From Symbiodinium natans (lineage: Eukaryota; Sar; Dinophyceae; Suessiales; Symbiodiniaceae), in contig CAJNDS010002745.1 in the NCBI GenBank assembly GCA_905221605.1, forward strand, positions 1,336,203-1,400,202: DNA of 64,000 nucleotides. The letters are read 5' to 3'. The position numbers were made by a program, and so were the translations under genes. Within the stretch, counting starts at the first letter, position 1, and each line of letters begins with the position of its first letter. Positions 22,018-32,029 of this stretch are shown in pieces. Under the pieces are notes generated by a model. The model worked only from the letters and a program-made list of their open reading frames with translations, was not told the DNA's origin and searched no databases.

Positions 22018-25000
22018 CTAGTCTCCACTGGGCGGCCGCACATTCACATGCACCGGGTGCGGTCCAAGAGGCCCCTGCGCTTCCAGGAAGCGGTTTCCGT
22101 CCTGCATGGCCCAGAACGGGCCATCTGCCTCATAGTCAACCTTGTAGCCGTGGGCGCGTAGCACGTCCACGAGGCACACATCCGCATAGTTCCTCTCGGC
22201 CCCTTGCGGTGGACAGAATACAACGACTTTCACCCTTTACTTCTTGCGCCGCAGCACTGCATGCCGCTTAGGCACGATCCGGGAAGTCGTACTGATACGA
22301 CTTCTTGTAGAAGAACATGCCTGCAGACTAGACTATGTTGAGCCTTCCAGAAAAAAACAGCCCAATCTTGCAATCCAAGATTCTGGAACGCTGCCTCATC
22401 CGATTGCAGCGCCGACTCCAGGCCTGTCTCGTGATCCGGGCCCACCGCGAAGTCGCCTGAGTCAGCCACACTCGCCACGTATTATCTTTTACTTCCTGTG
22501 AAGCCTGTCACGTAATAAGACCCTTGGTGCAGTCTCTGCCACTGTGGCGACAGGTCCACCGCGTGTGCGTGGCACATGGCGCAAGTAGATGCTCTTGGCC
22601 AAGAGGTCCCAGAGACTCCACCGGTGCCCTGTTCCGGGCACCTGCGTAGTGACGCCACACCAACCAAATTGCCTTGCCACTAACAAACCACGCCCGGCCT
22701 CTGCCTTGCAGAAGCCGTTGTGTCTCCCTAGACAAGCATGCTGTTTCTTTTGTACCACCATAGACAAGATGCTGCTCGCTATATCTTGCCCAGGAGCAAA
22801 TCGTCGTCCTGGTGGCTGCCTGCGATTCCTCCATACTCTCCATCTCGAAAACGGTCCTCCGACTCGCTCCGCACCACTGTCCGAAATATTCCATGTCTGA
22901 CTGCGCCCATACGCGGTTCCGCGTGTTTTAGATCAGCCACACGCGTACATCGACCTTTGACATCTACTTCAACAAATACGACATCTAGTCCACGCAACAT
23001 TCTGAGGCAGCGGCTTCTCCTGGGCGGCAGTCGGCTCGAAGCACAGCAAGAATGACCTCCGTAGCTGTGAGACGACTTTTCCATGTCGCGATGCTGCAGC
23101 ATCGTTGTGTGCGCTACCTGTCCGTCTTTCTTCTACTAGACAGGACACAGGAGTGCATCCGCGATGTCATCCGGGACGCGATCTGCATCTTCTTCCTTGT
23201 CGACACCGTTCCTGAACAGCAACCGCGACGGCGTATCCGACTTTATGCATGCGGGTTGCCGCTGTCTGTAAGGCCCTTCCCTTGCTGCGGTCTCAGACGG
23301 GAGGCAAACCTGCGCCGGCACGGTCGTCGGCCGGACTAGCGGCCTCCGACCTCGTGCACTGCTATACACAGAAAACATCTAATCGATAAAGCGTGCTGAG
23401 ACTTCAGCTTCTCCTGGGTGGCGGTTGGCTCGAAGCAGAGCAAGAATGACCTCAGTCTATCTTTCCATCTCGCGACGTTGGCGCATCGTTAGTGTGTGCT
23501 GCCTGTCATTCTTGCTTGTAATGGACAAGATACAGAATTGCATCTGCAATATCCTCCGGAACGCGATCTGCATCGTCTGCCTCCTCCATCCCGTTCCTGA
23601 ACAGCAACGACGACAGCAAACAAGAAGCTCTTTCCCACCATGAAGCACCCGCCCCTGGCTAAACATAGACATTACCCGGCTAACCTTTCTCTGACATGTC
23701 TTGCTGCTGACTCGCCACATCATTTCGCTTGCGACGACGGCGGCCGGACTGGCGGCCTCCGACCTTGCACGTGCATTGCCGCGAGAGACAGTCCGCAATG
23801 CGGCTACCACCGAGCGCTTTGCGTGCTCCTTAAAAACTCGTCCACGCAGACATGAGGGGACATTGCGTCCCCTTGCCTCGACTCGCTACAAAATTTTGAA
23901 TTGCCACGCTAACACACAATGTCTCCTTCGTTAAATCGAGAATCGGCTTCATGCGTAGTGAGCCCGACTGCCTTACGCGCATCACAGTCTCTGCAACACT
24001 TGCGCCAACTCCTAGCCTACGCGCGTACCTTGAAACCTGGGAGGTCGAGCTTCGGTGGCTTCCCCTGCAAGCCGAGCTGCATCGACGGGATAACGCGCTC
24101 GAAGCCCGGGGCGACTTGGGACCTTGCAGACGGAAACCCCTCAAGATGACTGCGGTTCAACACTCGCATGGCACATCATAGCCTGGGTGTCCTACGCGGT
24201 CTTTTGCCATTGGCCATTACCGTTCAGCATCCCTGCAGAGCAAATTTACTCGACATACCGCTGCATCGTGACCCAGCTTCTACCTATATCTTTCTAGAGC
24301 TGTCTCCACCCACTCGCTGCTACTGCAGCGTCGAGCGGCAACAGGTCCGCTGCTTCTCCTTGGAGCCTCGTGGGCAAATGTGCAACTTCTGTACATTGGC
24401 ATCGATTCTGCTTTCGAATGAAACTGATTCTGCACACACTTCCTCTTCCTACAACAGTCCTGCTGTCGGAGACGACGTCACAGGGAATCTCGTTGTCGCC
24501 CTACTGTGTCACAGTGCTGAGCACAATAACACACTCTTGCTCAAGGTTCCTCATCTGCACACACTCACACACACGCCAGCTCACAAGCATACTGATGGAT
24601 TCGCCAGAGCCTCACGACCCGCCACCCCTGGTCGATGATGCCTCACTGAATCCCGATCACGTTGACTCACCTACATGTCTGTTTCCATCGAGAGCGTCTG
24701 CGGGACGCACGATACTCACCTGCGTCCTTCTCCACGATCGGCCCCAGCCTCTGCTTCTACGTGGGGCTGACACATGCCGCAACGCGTATGTCGCCATTGC
24801 GTCCTACCCATCTCCTGCCCAAGTAACTCGACGTCATCATCCGCGAACCACTGACACTTCGAGAAGCGCATCATGGTCCTGAGTGGGCTCCTTCCTTGCC
24901 TGAATCTTTGCCTTCGCCGCAAACGACCTTCCATCTCCTTGCAATCGCTACCTCTTGCTCTGCCTAGAGACTGCTGGGATTCGGAAAGCCTGAAGGCGAT

Positions 25001-25450
25001 TAGATAGCACCTTGGCTTGCGTCAGCTCTCACACAGGCAGCTACTCACCGAGTTTGCTCAGCTAACAAACTGGTATGCAGCACAGCACCGCTAGTAAATT
25101 TCATGATATGTGCATGAAAGCTGCAACGCGGTTGCGATAAGTTTGAAGGCTCAAGCAAACTTGAGCCGTGACGAACGACGGAAGTTTTCTCTGGTGTTTC
25201 ACAAGGCAGTCAAGGTTCTGCAGCACAGTGCTGCAACCGACGCATGTCGTGTTCCTGCGTCTCAACTTGTCTGCAACACACTGCGCCTCGGTCTTCTTCT
25301 TAGACGGCAGTGGGATGACCTGCTCCTGCAGACATGCTGCCGCTACTGGAGACAAAATGGATACATCAAAACACAGTCCCTTTCCCGACGGTGCAACGCC
25401 TCTCTAGACAACCCACGTCGTTGATGCTTAGTCTTCAATGATCCACAGAC
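22018..25450 (-). other. Unresolved exon-like region upstream of the giant gene
   Basis: GC-rich unique DNA with many short minus-strand open pieces that read like protein but end quickly. Best pieces: 22018-22230 (VDVLRAHGYKVDYEADG ... FLEAQGPLG), about 22340-22480 (GPDHETGLESALQSDEAAF), about 22480-22600 (PQWQRLHQGSYYVTGFTG), 23136-23210 (DADRVPDDIADALL) and 25101-25355 (a CVGC ... C ... H cluster). The pattern suits several short exons of one gene, possibly the 5' part of the giant gene or a second cargo gene transcribed in the same direction. I recognise no family. Plus-strand ORFs here look like shadows. Confidence 0.4.
23041..23635. repeat. Diverged tandem duplication of an exon-like segment
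   Basis: About 200 bp at 23041-23240 resembles 23420-23630, with the same landmarks in order: AGCAAGAATGACCTC, CATCTGCA(A/T) and CCGTTCCTGAACAGCAAC. Read on the minus strand, both encode FRNG(V/M)-x-(E)(E/D)-DADRVP(D/E)DIADA(L/I)L. Conservation of the peptide despite many nucleotide changes suggests it is or was coding. Confidence 0.65.
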
Positions 25451-25829
25451 TGCACGTCTGGCCGGCCTCGTAGGAAGGTGCGCCTCCACCACAACCGCGA
25501 TGCTCACGACCTCCGCGACACACAGCTTGCATAAAGGTAAGGGCTGATTCTCGTTTCAGGCCTTTCGCTTACTGTCGACACATGGACACGTGTGCACTTC
25601 CCCCGGCTCCCTTGATAAACACCATCCGAACAAAGACAAGTTTTACTCTATGCCTACCAAGGTTTCCTTTTCTCCCGCCCACACATCCGCAAGGAAATCA
25701 GATCCTGGCGGGCATAGCAAGGCAAGCCACCCGGCCGCTGGCAACAAACACATCATCCGAGCGTTCGGACTACGAAAGCCTCAGACCCGAAGACTGCTCA
25801 ATACAGCATTCATTCTTCTGTCCCTGCTC

Positions 25830-28290
25830 CGCGCACTGACCACAACATGATGTTACCTGGCACTTGGCGGTAGTGCCCTCACTGCCTCTAGCCACGCCAG
25901 TATGCTACCTGTGCTCAGGAAGCACAACAAAGAAGGCCACGCGGACTACGTCCCTCTCTGGAACAAAAACCACAACATGACGCCACGCCACTACGGCGCC
26001 TGTGCCCTGGAAGCAAAGCATGCTTCTGCAAACGCATGATGAGAAAGGCTCATAACCGAAGATTACAGCTTGAACCCTTCCTCCTTCTGTCCCTGTTCCG
26101 TGCACTGACCACAGCATGATGTTACCTGACACTTGGCAGAGATGCCCTCAATGCCTCTAGCCACGCCAGTACGCTGCCAGTGCTCGGGAAGCACAACAAA
26201 GAAGGCCACGCGGACTACGTCCCTCTCTGGAACAAAAACCACAACATGACGCCACGCCACTACGGCGCCTGTGCCCTGAAAGCAAAGTATGCTTCTGCAA
26301 ACGCATGATGAGAAAGGCTCATAACCGAAGATTACAGCTTGAGCCCTTCCTCCTTCTGTCCCTGTTCCGTGCACTGACCACAGCATGATGTTGCCTGACA
26401 CTTGGCAGCGATGCCCTCAATGCCTCTAGCCACGCCAGTACGCTGCCAGTGCTCGGGAAGCACAACAAAGAAGGCCGCGCGGACTACGTCCCTCTCTGGA
26501 ACAAAAACCACAACATGACGCCACGCCACTACGGCGCCTGTGCCCTGGAAGCAAAGCATGCTTCTGCAAACGCATGATGAGAAAGGCTCATAACCGAAGA
26601 TTACAGCTTGTACCCTTCCTCCTTCTGTCCCTGTTCCGTGCACTGACCACAGCATGATGTTACCTGACACTTGGCAGAGATGCCCTCAATGCCTCTAGCC
26701 ACGCCAGTACGCTGCCAGTGCTCGGGAAGCACAACAAAGAAGGCCGCGCGGACTACGTCCCTCTCTGGAACAAAAACCACAACATGACGCCACGCCACTA
26801 CGGCGCCTTTGCACTGGAAGCAAAGCATGCTTTCTGTTCCGCCTGCAAACGCATGATGAGAGCAGACCCTGACAAGCACAGCAAGGCCAGCCGCCGGACC
26901 CTAGCTAGTTCTACATCATCCGAACGGTCGGATGATGATTGCTAAAGGCTCATATAACCGAAGAGCACATATTGAACCCTTCCTCCCACTGACCACGGCA
27001 TGATGTTACTCGACCCTTAGCAGAGATGCCCTCAACACCTACGCTGCCTGTGCTCGGGAAGCACAACAAAGAAGGCCACGCGGACTACGCCCCTCTCTGG
27101 AACAAAAACCACAACATGACGCCACGCCATTACGGTGCCTGTGCCCTGGAAGCAAAGCATGCTTCTGCAAACGCATGATGAGAAAGGCTCATAACCGAAG
27201 ATTACAGCTTGAACCCTTCCTCCTTCTGTCCCTGTTCCGTGCACTGACCACAGCATGATGCTACCTGACACTTGGCCGACATGCCCTCAATGCCTCTAGC
27301 CACGCCAGTACGCTGCCAGTGCTCGGGAAGCACAACAAAGAAGGCCGCGCGGACTACGTCCCTCTCTGCAACAAAAACCACAACATGACGCCACGCCACC
27401 ACGGCGCCTGTGCCCTCGAAGCAAAGCAGGCTTTCTGTTCCGCCTGCAAACGCATGATGAGAGCAGACCCTGACCACCGAAGAGCACATATTGAACCCTT
27501 CCTCCCACTGACCACGGCATGATGGTTCTCGACACTTAGCAGAGATGCCCTCAATGCCTCTAGCCACGCCAGTACGCTGCCTGGGAAGCAAAACAAAGAA
27601 GGCCACGCGGACTACGTCCCTCTCTGGAACAAAAACCACAACATGACGCCACGCCACTACGGCGCCTGTGCCCTGGAAGCAAAGCATGCTTTCTGTTCCG
27701 CCTGCAAACGCATGATGCGAGCAGACCCTGACAAGCACAGGAAGGCCAGCCGCCGGACCCTAGCTAGTTCACATCATCCGAACGGTCGGATGATGATTGC
27801 TAAAGGCTCACATAGCCGAAGAGCACATATTGAACCCTTCCTCCCACTGACCACGGCATGATGTTACTCGACACTTCGCAGAGATGCCCTCAATGCCTAC
27901 GCTGCCTGTGCTCGGGAAGCACAACAAAGAAGGCCACGCGGACTACGCCCCTCTCTGGAACAAAAACCACAACATGACGCCACGCCATTCCGGCGCCTGT
28001 GCTCCGGAAACAAGGCATGCTTCTGCAAACGCGTGATGAGAGCAGATCCGGACAAGCACAGCAAGGCCAGCTGCCAGACCCTAGCTAGTTCCACATCCTC
28101 CGCGCGGTCGGATGATGATTACTAAAGGCTCATAACCGAAGATTACATATTGAACCCTTCCTCCTTCTGTCCCTGTTCCGCGCACTGACCACAGCATGAT
28201 GTTACCTGACATGCGGCAGAGATGCCCTGAATGCCTCTAGCCACGCCAGTACGCTGCCTGTGCTCGGGAAGCACAACAAAGAAGGCCACG
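25830..28290. repeat. 269-bp tandem repeat array, right side of the large element
   Basis: Units start with GCACTGACCACAGCATGATG near 25834, 26102, 26371, 26640, 26985, 27241, 27508, 27847 and 28183. Three consecutive units are exactly 269 bp apart; later ones carry indels or a longer variant with GAGCAGACCCTGACAAGCAC. The repeated minus-strand ORFs of 79-178 residues are copies of one another and hold no recognisable domain. The unit is related to the block at 10795-10960 and 11280-11440, so the two sides of the giant gene share one repeat family in direct orientation. Confidence 0.88.
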
Positions 28291-28756
28291 CGGTCTACAT
28301 CCCTCTCTGGAACAAAGACCACAGCATGACGCCACGCATTTGCGTTGCCTGTGCCCTAGAAGCAAAACAAAGCGGGCCACGTGGACGACGTCACTGTCTT
28401 CAAAAAAAACAAAAACATTACGCCATACCATTACAATGCATGTGCCCAAGCAATAAAGCAAAGCGCAGATGGCAACATGAGTATCAGCTGCATCATGAGA
28501 TCTTTCCCATTTTCCACATTGGTTTCTCCACCTAGTCATTTCCAGCTCTCGAAAGAGAACCTTCTACCTGCAATAGTCCAACCAACACTCCACCTTTCAC
28601 GCCACGTTGCTGCCAGGATCTGCATCCATCCTCCTGCCATAGTCACGCACACACACACACACATGCCCGCAAGCGACCACGTCAGAGGGAACCATCAAGC
28701 CCTCGGCATGCATCTCCCGTCCGCAACACCTTTTTCTCTACGCAGAAGGCCCACGC
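28291..28756. other. Edge of the 269-bp array and short spacer
   Basis: The last repeat decays after about 28,380 into unique sequence with a short CA run (28648-28662). Nothing else is recognised. A boundary of the large element may lie here, but no terminal repeat or target duplication was found. Confidence 0.4.
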
Positions 28757-29362
28757 TTAGCTCTTCCCCGCGACCGGCGCCCAAGGGCATGGCATCTCCT
28801 TTGGACGATGCGCCCTGGTAGCATTGGGAAAACCCCGACGTAGCTGCTCGCAGGCAGGGCAGTACCGCCGGTCATCCTCGTCGAAGCCGGGGTAAAGCAA
28901 GCCCTCCGCGTTTGGCGAGCCACGGTGGTTGGGGGCTTCTTCGCCTGGAGGGATACGAGGCCGACACGTACGGGCCTTTCTTTCCTTCACCTCGCTCTCA
29001 TCCTTCTTCTTCTTGGCTGGTGCCCCCTTGCCATCAGGACTCTTTTTCGGAGGACCTGACTTCCCCTTAGGGGATGGAGCTGCCGCCTTCTTGGGCACAG
29101 GAGGAGGACTGTCAGAGGAGTCTGACTCGGAACTCGAGCCTGGGAAGAGACTCGACCCGGAGTCAAACTCCTCCGACACCTCCTCCTGTGCCTCCTTGAC
29201 CTCTGCCTCGAGCTTCCTGATCTTCTCGCGAACTTCATTGAGAATGGCTCGCTTCTTATCAACCATGTCCCTGAGGTCGCCCTTGCGCTTGAAGAATTCT
29301 GCGCGAAGGACACGCAAGGACCGTTTTTGAGCGGCCACTGTCGATGGTGCCACACGAGGCAT
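28757..29362 (-). CDS. Hypothetical coiled-coil protein with C-terminal Cys/His cluster
   Basis: 201 residues from ATG at 29362 (the open frame extends two codons further to a non-ATG codon). Residues about 10-70 form a charged helix likely to be coiled coil (KRAILNEVREKIRKLEAEVK). Residues 70-135 are low complexity, acidic and serine-rich and then lysine/proline-rich. The C-terminus holds a likely zinc-binding cluster: YCPACEQLRRGFPN followed by AHRPKEMPC. Ends in TAA at 28757. Function unknown. Coiled coil plus basic linker plus small zinc knuckle is seen in nucleic-acid-binding structural proteins of mobile elements, so it may be an accessory gene of the adjacent element; that is inference. 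Confidence 0.55.
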   Translation of the reverse strand: MPRVAPSTVAAQKRSLRVLRAEFFKRKGDLRDMVDKKRAILNEVREKIRKLEAEVKEAQEEVSEEFDSGSSLFPGSSSESDSSDSPPPVPKKAAAPSPKGKSGPPKKSPDGKGAPAKKKKDESEVKERKARTCRPRIPPGEEAPNHRGSPNAEGLLYPGFDEDDRRYCPACEQLRRGFPNATRAHRPKEMPCPWAPVAGKS

Positions 29363-29750
29363 GGTCAAAGGAAGGAAAGAAGATGGGCGAGCTTGAAAGT
29401 AAAGAAAAGGCTCAGGCGCGTACGCACGCAGTAATTCACGTTTGTTTGTCCACCATCATATGAGCAAACATCGCCGTTGCCCCTTGTCTGCCATGGATCA
29501 ACCCCACGCCCTGTGCATATCAGACATGTGTGCACACCCTCTAAGGCAAAGCAATACAAGCCAGGCGGACCATAGCACGTTCACCACCATGCTCGCTAAG
29601 GAGACTCTCCAGCCTCGAGCCACGACAACCCGGGAATTAAACACCGATTTAATCATGAAGATTTAACTCGGGGCTTCACATTTAAAATATTTACTTCCGG
29701 CCCAGGGATTAAATAATCTAAATATTTTGAATAATTTAAACAATTTCCTC
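29363..29750. other. Spacer
   Basis: Unique sequence between the coiled-coil gene and the GTT microsatellite. Only sub-100-residue ORFs without recognisable features are present. Confidence 0.5.
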
Positions 29751-29806
29751 TCCCGTTGTCGTTGTCGCTGTCGCTGTCGTTGTCGTTGTCGTTGTCGTCG
29801 TCGTCG

Positions 29807-29841
<35 letters not shown>

Positions 29842-29883
29842 CGTTGTTGTTGTTGTTGTTGTTGTTGTTGTTGCTGTTGTTGC

Positions 29884-29917
<34 letters not shown>

Positions 29918-29920
29918 GGC
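29751..29920. repeat. GTC/GTT trinucleotide microsatellite
   Basis: Begins as GTCGTT and GCTGTC mixtures and becomes nearly pure GTT. It produces homopolymer-like Leu, Val, Gln, Thr or Asn ORFs on both strands that are artefacts. Confidence 0.95.
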
Positions 29921-29989
29921 ACTGCGGGAGCCGCAAAAATGCCTACACCGTAAAACCGTTATAGTGTCTTGTCTTAAACTGGGTTAATT

Positions 29990-30150
29990 TGGAACCCCCC
30001 CTTAAAGCCCCCCTTAAGCCCTCCTCCTTTAAGCCCCCCTTAAGCCCTCTTTAAAGACCCCTTTAAAGCCTCCTTTTAAGCCCCCCTTTAAGCCCTCTTC
30101 TGACGCCCCCCTGAAGCCCCCCCCCCTAGGCCTCCCCTTAAGCCCCGCTG
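29990..30150. repeat. CCCTTAAGCCC-like low-complexity repeats
   Basis: Irregular units of CCCCCTTTAAGCC and CCCCTTAAAGC, about 13-20 bp each. Each unit is locally palindromic around TTAA or TTTAAA. Confidence 0.8.
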
Positions 30151-30195
30151 CTGCTATTTCATAAAAGCACAATCACAATCCCCCCAAAACCCCGC

Positions 30196-30650
30196 TGCTT
30201 CTCTGTGCGAAAATTCTCATAGAAGCACAGTCCCCCCAAAACCCCGCTGCTTCTCTGTGCGAAAATTCTCATAGAAGCACAGTCCCCCCCCAAAACCTCG
30301 CTGCTTCTCTGTGCGAAAATTCTCATAGAAGCACAGTCCCCCCAAAACCCCGCTGCTTCTCTGTGCGAAAATTCTCATGGAAGCACAGTCCCCCCAAAAT
30401 CCCGCCGCTTCTCTGTGCGAAAATTCTCATAGAAGCACAGTCCCCCCAAAATCCCGCCGCTTCTCTGTGCGAAAATTCTCATAGAAGCACAGTCCCCCCA
30501 AAACCCGCTGCTTCTCTGTGCGAAAATTCTCATAGAAGCACAGTCCCCCCAAAACCCCGCTGCTTCTCTGTGCGAAAAATCTCATAGAAGCACAGTCCCC
30601 CCAAAATCCCGCCGCTTCTCTGTGCAAAAATTCTCATAGAAGCACATGTT
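30196..30650. repeat. 52-bp tandem repeat
   Basis: About nine copies of a unit containing CTTCTCTGTGCGAAAATTCT then CATAGAAGCACAGTCCCCCC, spaced 51-54 bp. Two sequence types alternate (AACCCCGCTGCTTC and AATCCCGCCGCTTC). The period is not a multiple of three and the ORFs over it are not supported as genes. Confidence 0.9.
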
Positions 30651-30717
30651 TGGCTTAGCAAAAGGAATGATTGGGCCAGCAGCGCGTGATTGTGCGTGGG
30701 GACGATTGAATCGTTTT

Positions 30718-31000
30718 TCAGCAAGCATATTCGGCAATCTGCATGGCAAGGCTTCGCTTGCGAGAATTTGAGTGAGACGTATTCACGCTTTTCGTACCGC
30801 TTGTAGCTGTTTCAAACATTCTCATGAAGTGGTCGATTCCAGCTTGACGCTTGTGCTTCCAGCAGTGCTGACGGGCTTCGCAAACGAGATGGCCCAGTTC
30901 GTGCAGAGCAATAGATGACCCCCATAGATCTCTAAAAATGATCGGCCATTGAGCTCTGTTCTCAACTTGTCTAGCTGGGCAATGTCCATGATGCCAGAGC
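30718..31000 (-). CDS. Possible last exon with HExxH motif
   Basis: Minus-frame continuation of the hypothetical basic protein. IIFRDLWGSSIALHELGHLV and then HFMRMFETATSG read as normal protein. HELGH fits the HExxH zinc-binding motif of metallopeptidases, but the motif alone is weak evidence. The frame ends at 30718. Confidence 0.3.
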
Positions 31001-31730
31001 CGCAGTGGACACCCGTCCCTAGAGATCTTGTCGGCAACTCCACAAAAGCAGCCCCCAGTTTGTGAAACAAGTCCGTCAAAATTTGCAGTCTCACGAAGGC
31101 TCCTGCAGAACATCTTTCTTTGAGGAGTTTTTCAGTCAGTCTTTTTTTGCATGGCGCCAACCTCGGCAGAGCTGACCATTGCTTGTACTCGTCGCACCAC
31201 TTCTTGTGCTTCAAGCGCTGTTTCTCGTGGGAAACGTAGCCATACACGCGGTAAGGCAACTTGTGTCCAGGCACAGGTGTTGATGGCAGAAAACCACGTC
31301 TTTTGAAACGAGCAGAGATCACGCATATTGCTCGGCAACGAAATGACTCCCTCACGAAAGAGTTAATGCCTGCATGATCCGTGTTGCGCTTGATCGAAAC
31401 TGATTCGGTCAAACTTCGGAACAACCGGTCATCCTTCTTGTTGGTGTTCCCCCAAGGTTGCAGCTGCCGTTTTTTTTGATTCAACCGCTGGCAAATCTCC
31501 TGCATCACCACTTCGTCCTTGGAAGAACAGCAAGCCATCAATTTTCTAGCAAGTTGATCGCCACGTTCCCGGGCTGCGCGAGCGAGCCGGACCAGTCTCC
31601 GTATTTTGGTGTATGATTGAAGAATGTCTGCCAGTACCTTCATGCGGCCCTTGCTGGAACGAAGCCTCTGCGACTTTGACTTTCGAGTTCTGTCCGCAGC
31701 CCGTTGCTGTGACTGATCCTTGTATGGCAT
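30822..31730 (-). CDS. Hypothetical basic protein
   Basis: 302 residues from ATG at 31730. The N-terminus is strongly basic (QQRAADRTRKSKSQRLRSSK), followed by an Arg/Lys-rich helical stretch and a region with KWCDEYKQWSALPRLAPCKK. It looks like a nucleic-acid-binding protein but I recognise no family. The last about 70 residues may be out of frame: a neighbouring minus frame (30718-31113) reads more naturally there and carries ALHELGHLVCEARQH, including an HExxH. An intron or a frameshift near 31,000 could join the two. No splice sites were settled. Confidence 0.45.
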   Translation of the reverse strand: MPYKDQSQQRAADRTRKSKSQRLRSSKGRMKVLADILQSYTKIRRLVRLARAARERGDQLARKLMACCSSKDEVVMQEICQRLNQKKRQLQPWGNTNKKDDRLFRSLTESVSIKRNTDHAGINSFVRESFRCRAICVISARFKRRGFLPSTPVPGHKLPYRVYGYVSHEKQRLKHKKWCDEYKQWSALPRLAPCKKRLTEKLLKERCSAGAFVRLQILTDLFHKLGAAFVELPTRSLGTGVHCGSGIMDIAQLDKLRTELNGRSFLEIYGGHLLLCTNWAISFAKPVSTAGSTSVKLESTTS

Positions 31731-31739
31731 TTTGTCGAT

Positions 31740-32029
31740 AGCTAATATTCACACTGGGCAGGCCATTTCGAACCAAAAGCCCACGCTGCGGGCCAACGCA
31801 CTTAGTGAGTTAATGGGGTAACGTGTAAGCGGACGTCTCACCCACAAGGCGCTGCACCTACCAGACGTGTGAGGCTTCAATGGGTAAGGTTTGTTCGGGC
31901 TTTTGGCTCAGTGAATTGAAGATGTTTATGTTTCAGGAGCCCGCGTTCATCAACATTTTTGCCTTCGTAAACTCATGCTTTTCGTCGGCAGATTTTGACC
32001 TCTCACTCCTCCCTTTCTCGTCTTGTGTG
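31740..32029. other. Spacer before the 87-bp array
   Basis: Unique sequence between the ATG of the basic-protein gene and the tandem array. A TTTTGGCTCA match at 31905-31914 recalls the 3' part of the dinoflagellate spliced leader, but it is too short to call a spliced-leader relic. Confidence 0.3.

Noticed and set aside
25830-28290. CRISPR-like array
   Set aside because: Units are 269 bp without short repeat/spacer structure, in a eukaryotic genome.
25905-28539. Family of 79-178-residue minus ORFs as a tandem gene family
   Set aside because: They are the 269-bp repeat read in one frame, with frequent frame breaks between units and no recognisable domain.
29653-29987. Thr/Asn, Gln, Leu and Val homopolymer ORFs
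   Set aside because: All come from the GTC/GTT microsatellite in different frames.
31905-31914. Relic of the dinoflagellate spliced leader
   Set aside because: Only ten matching bases; not followed by a recognisable retrocopy.
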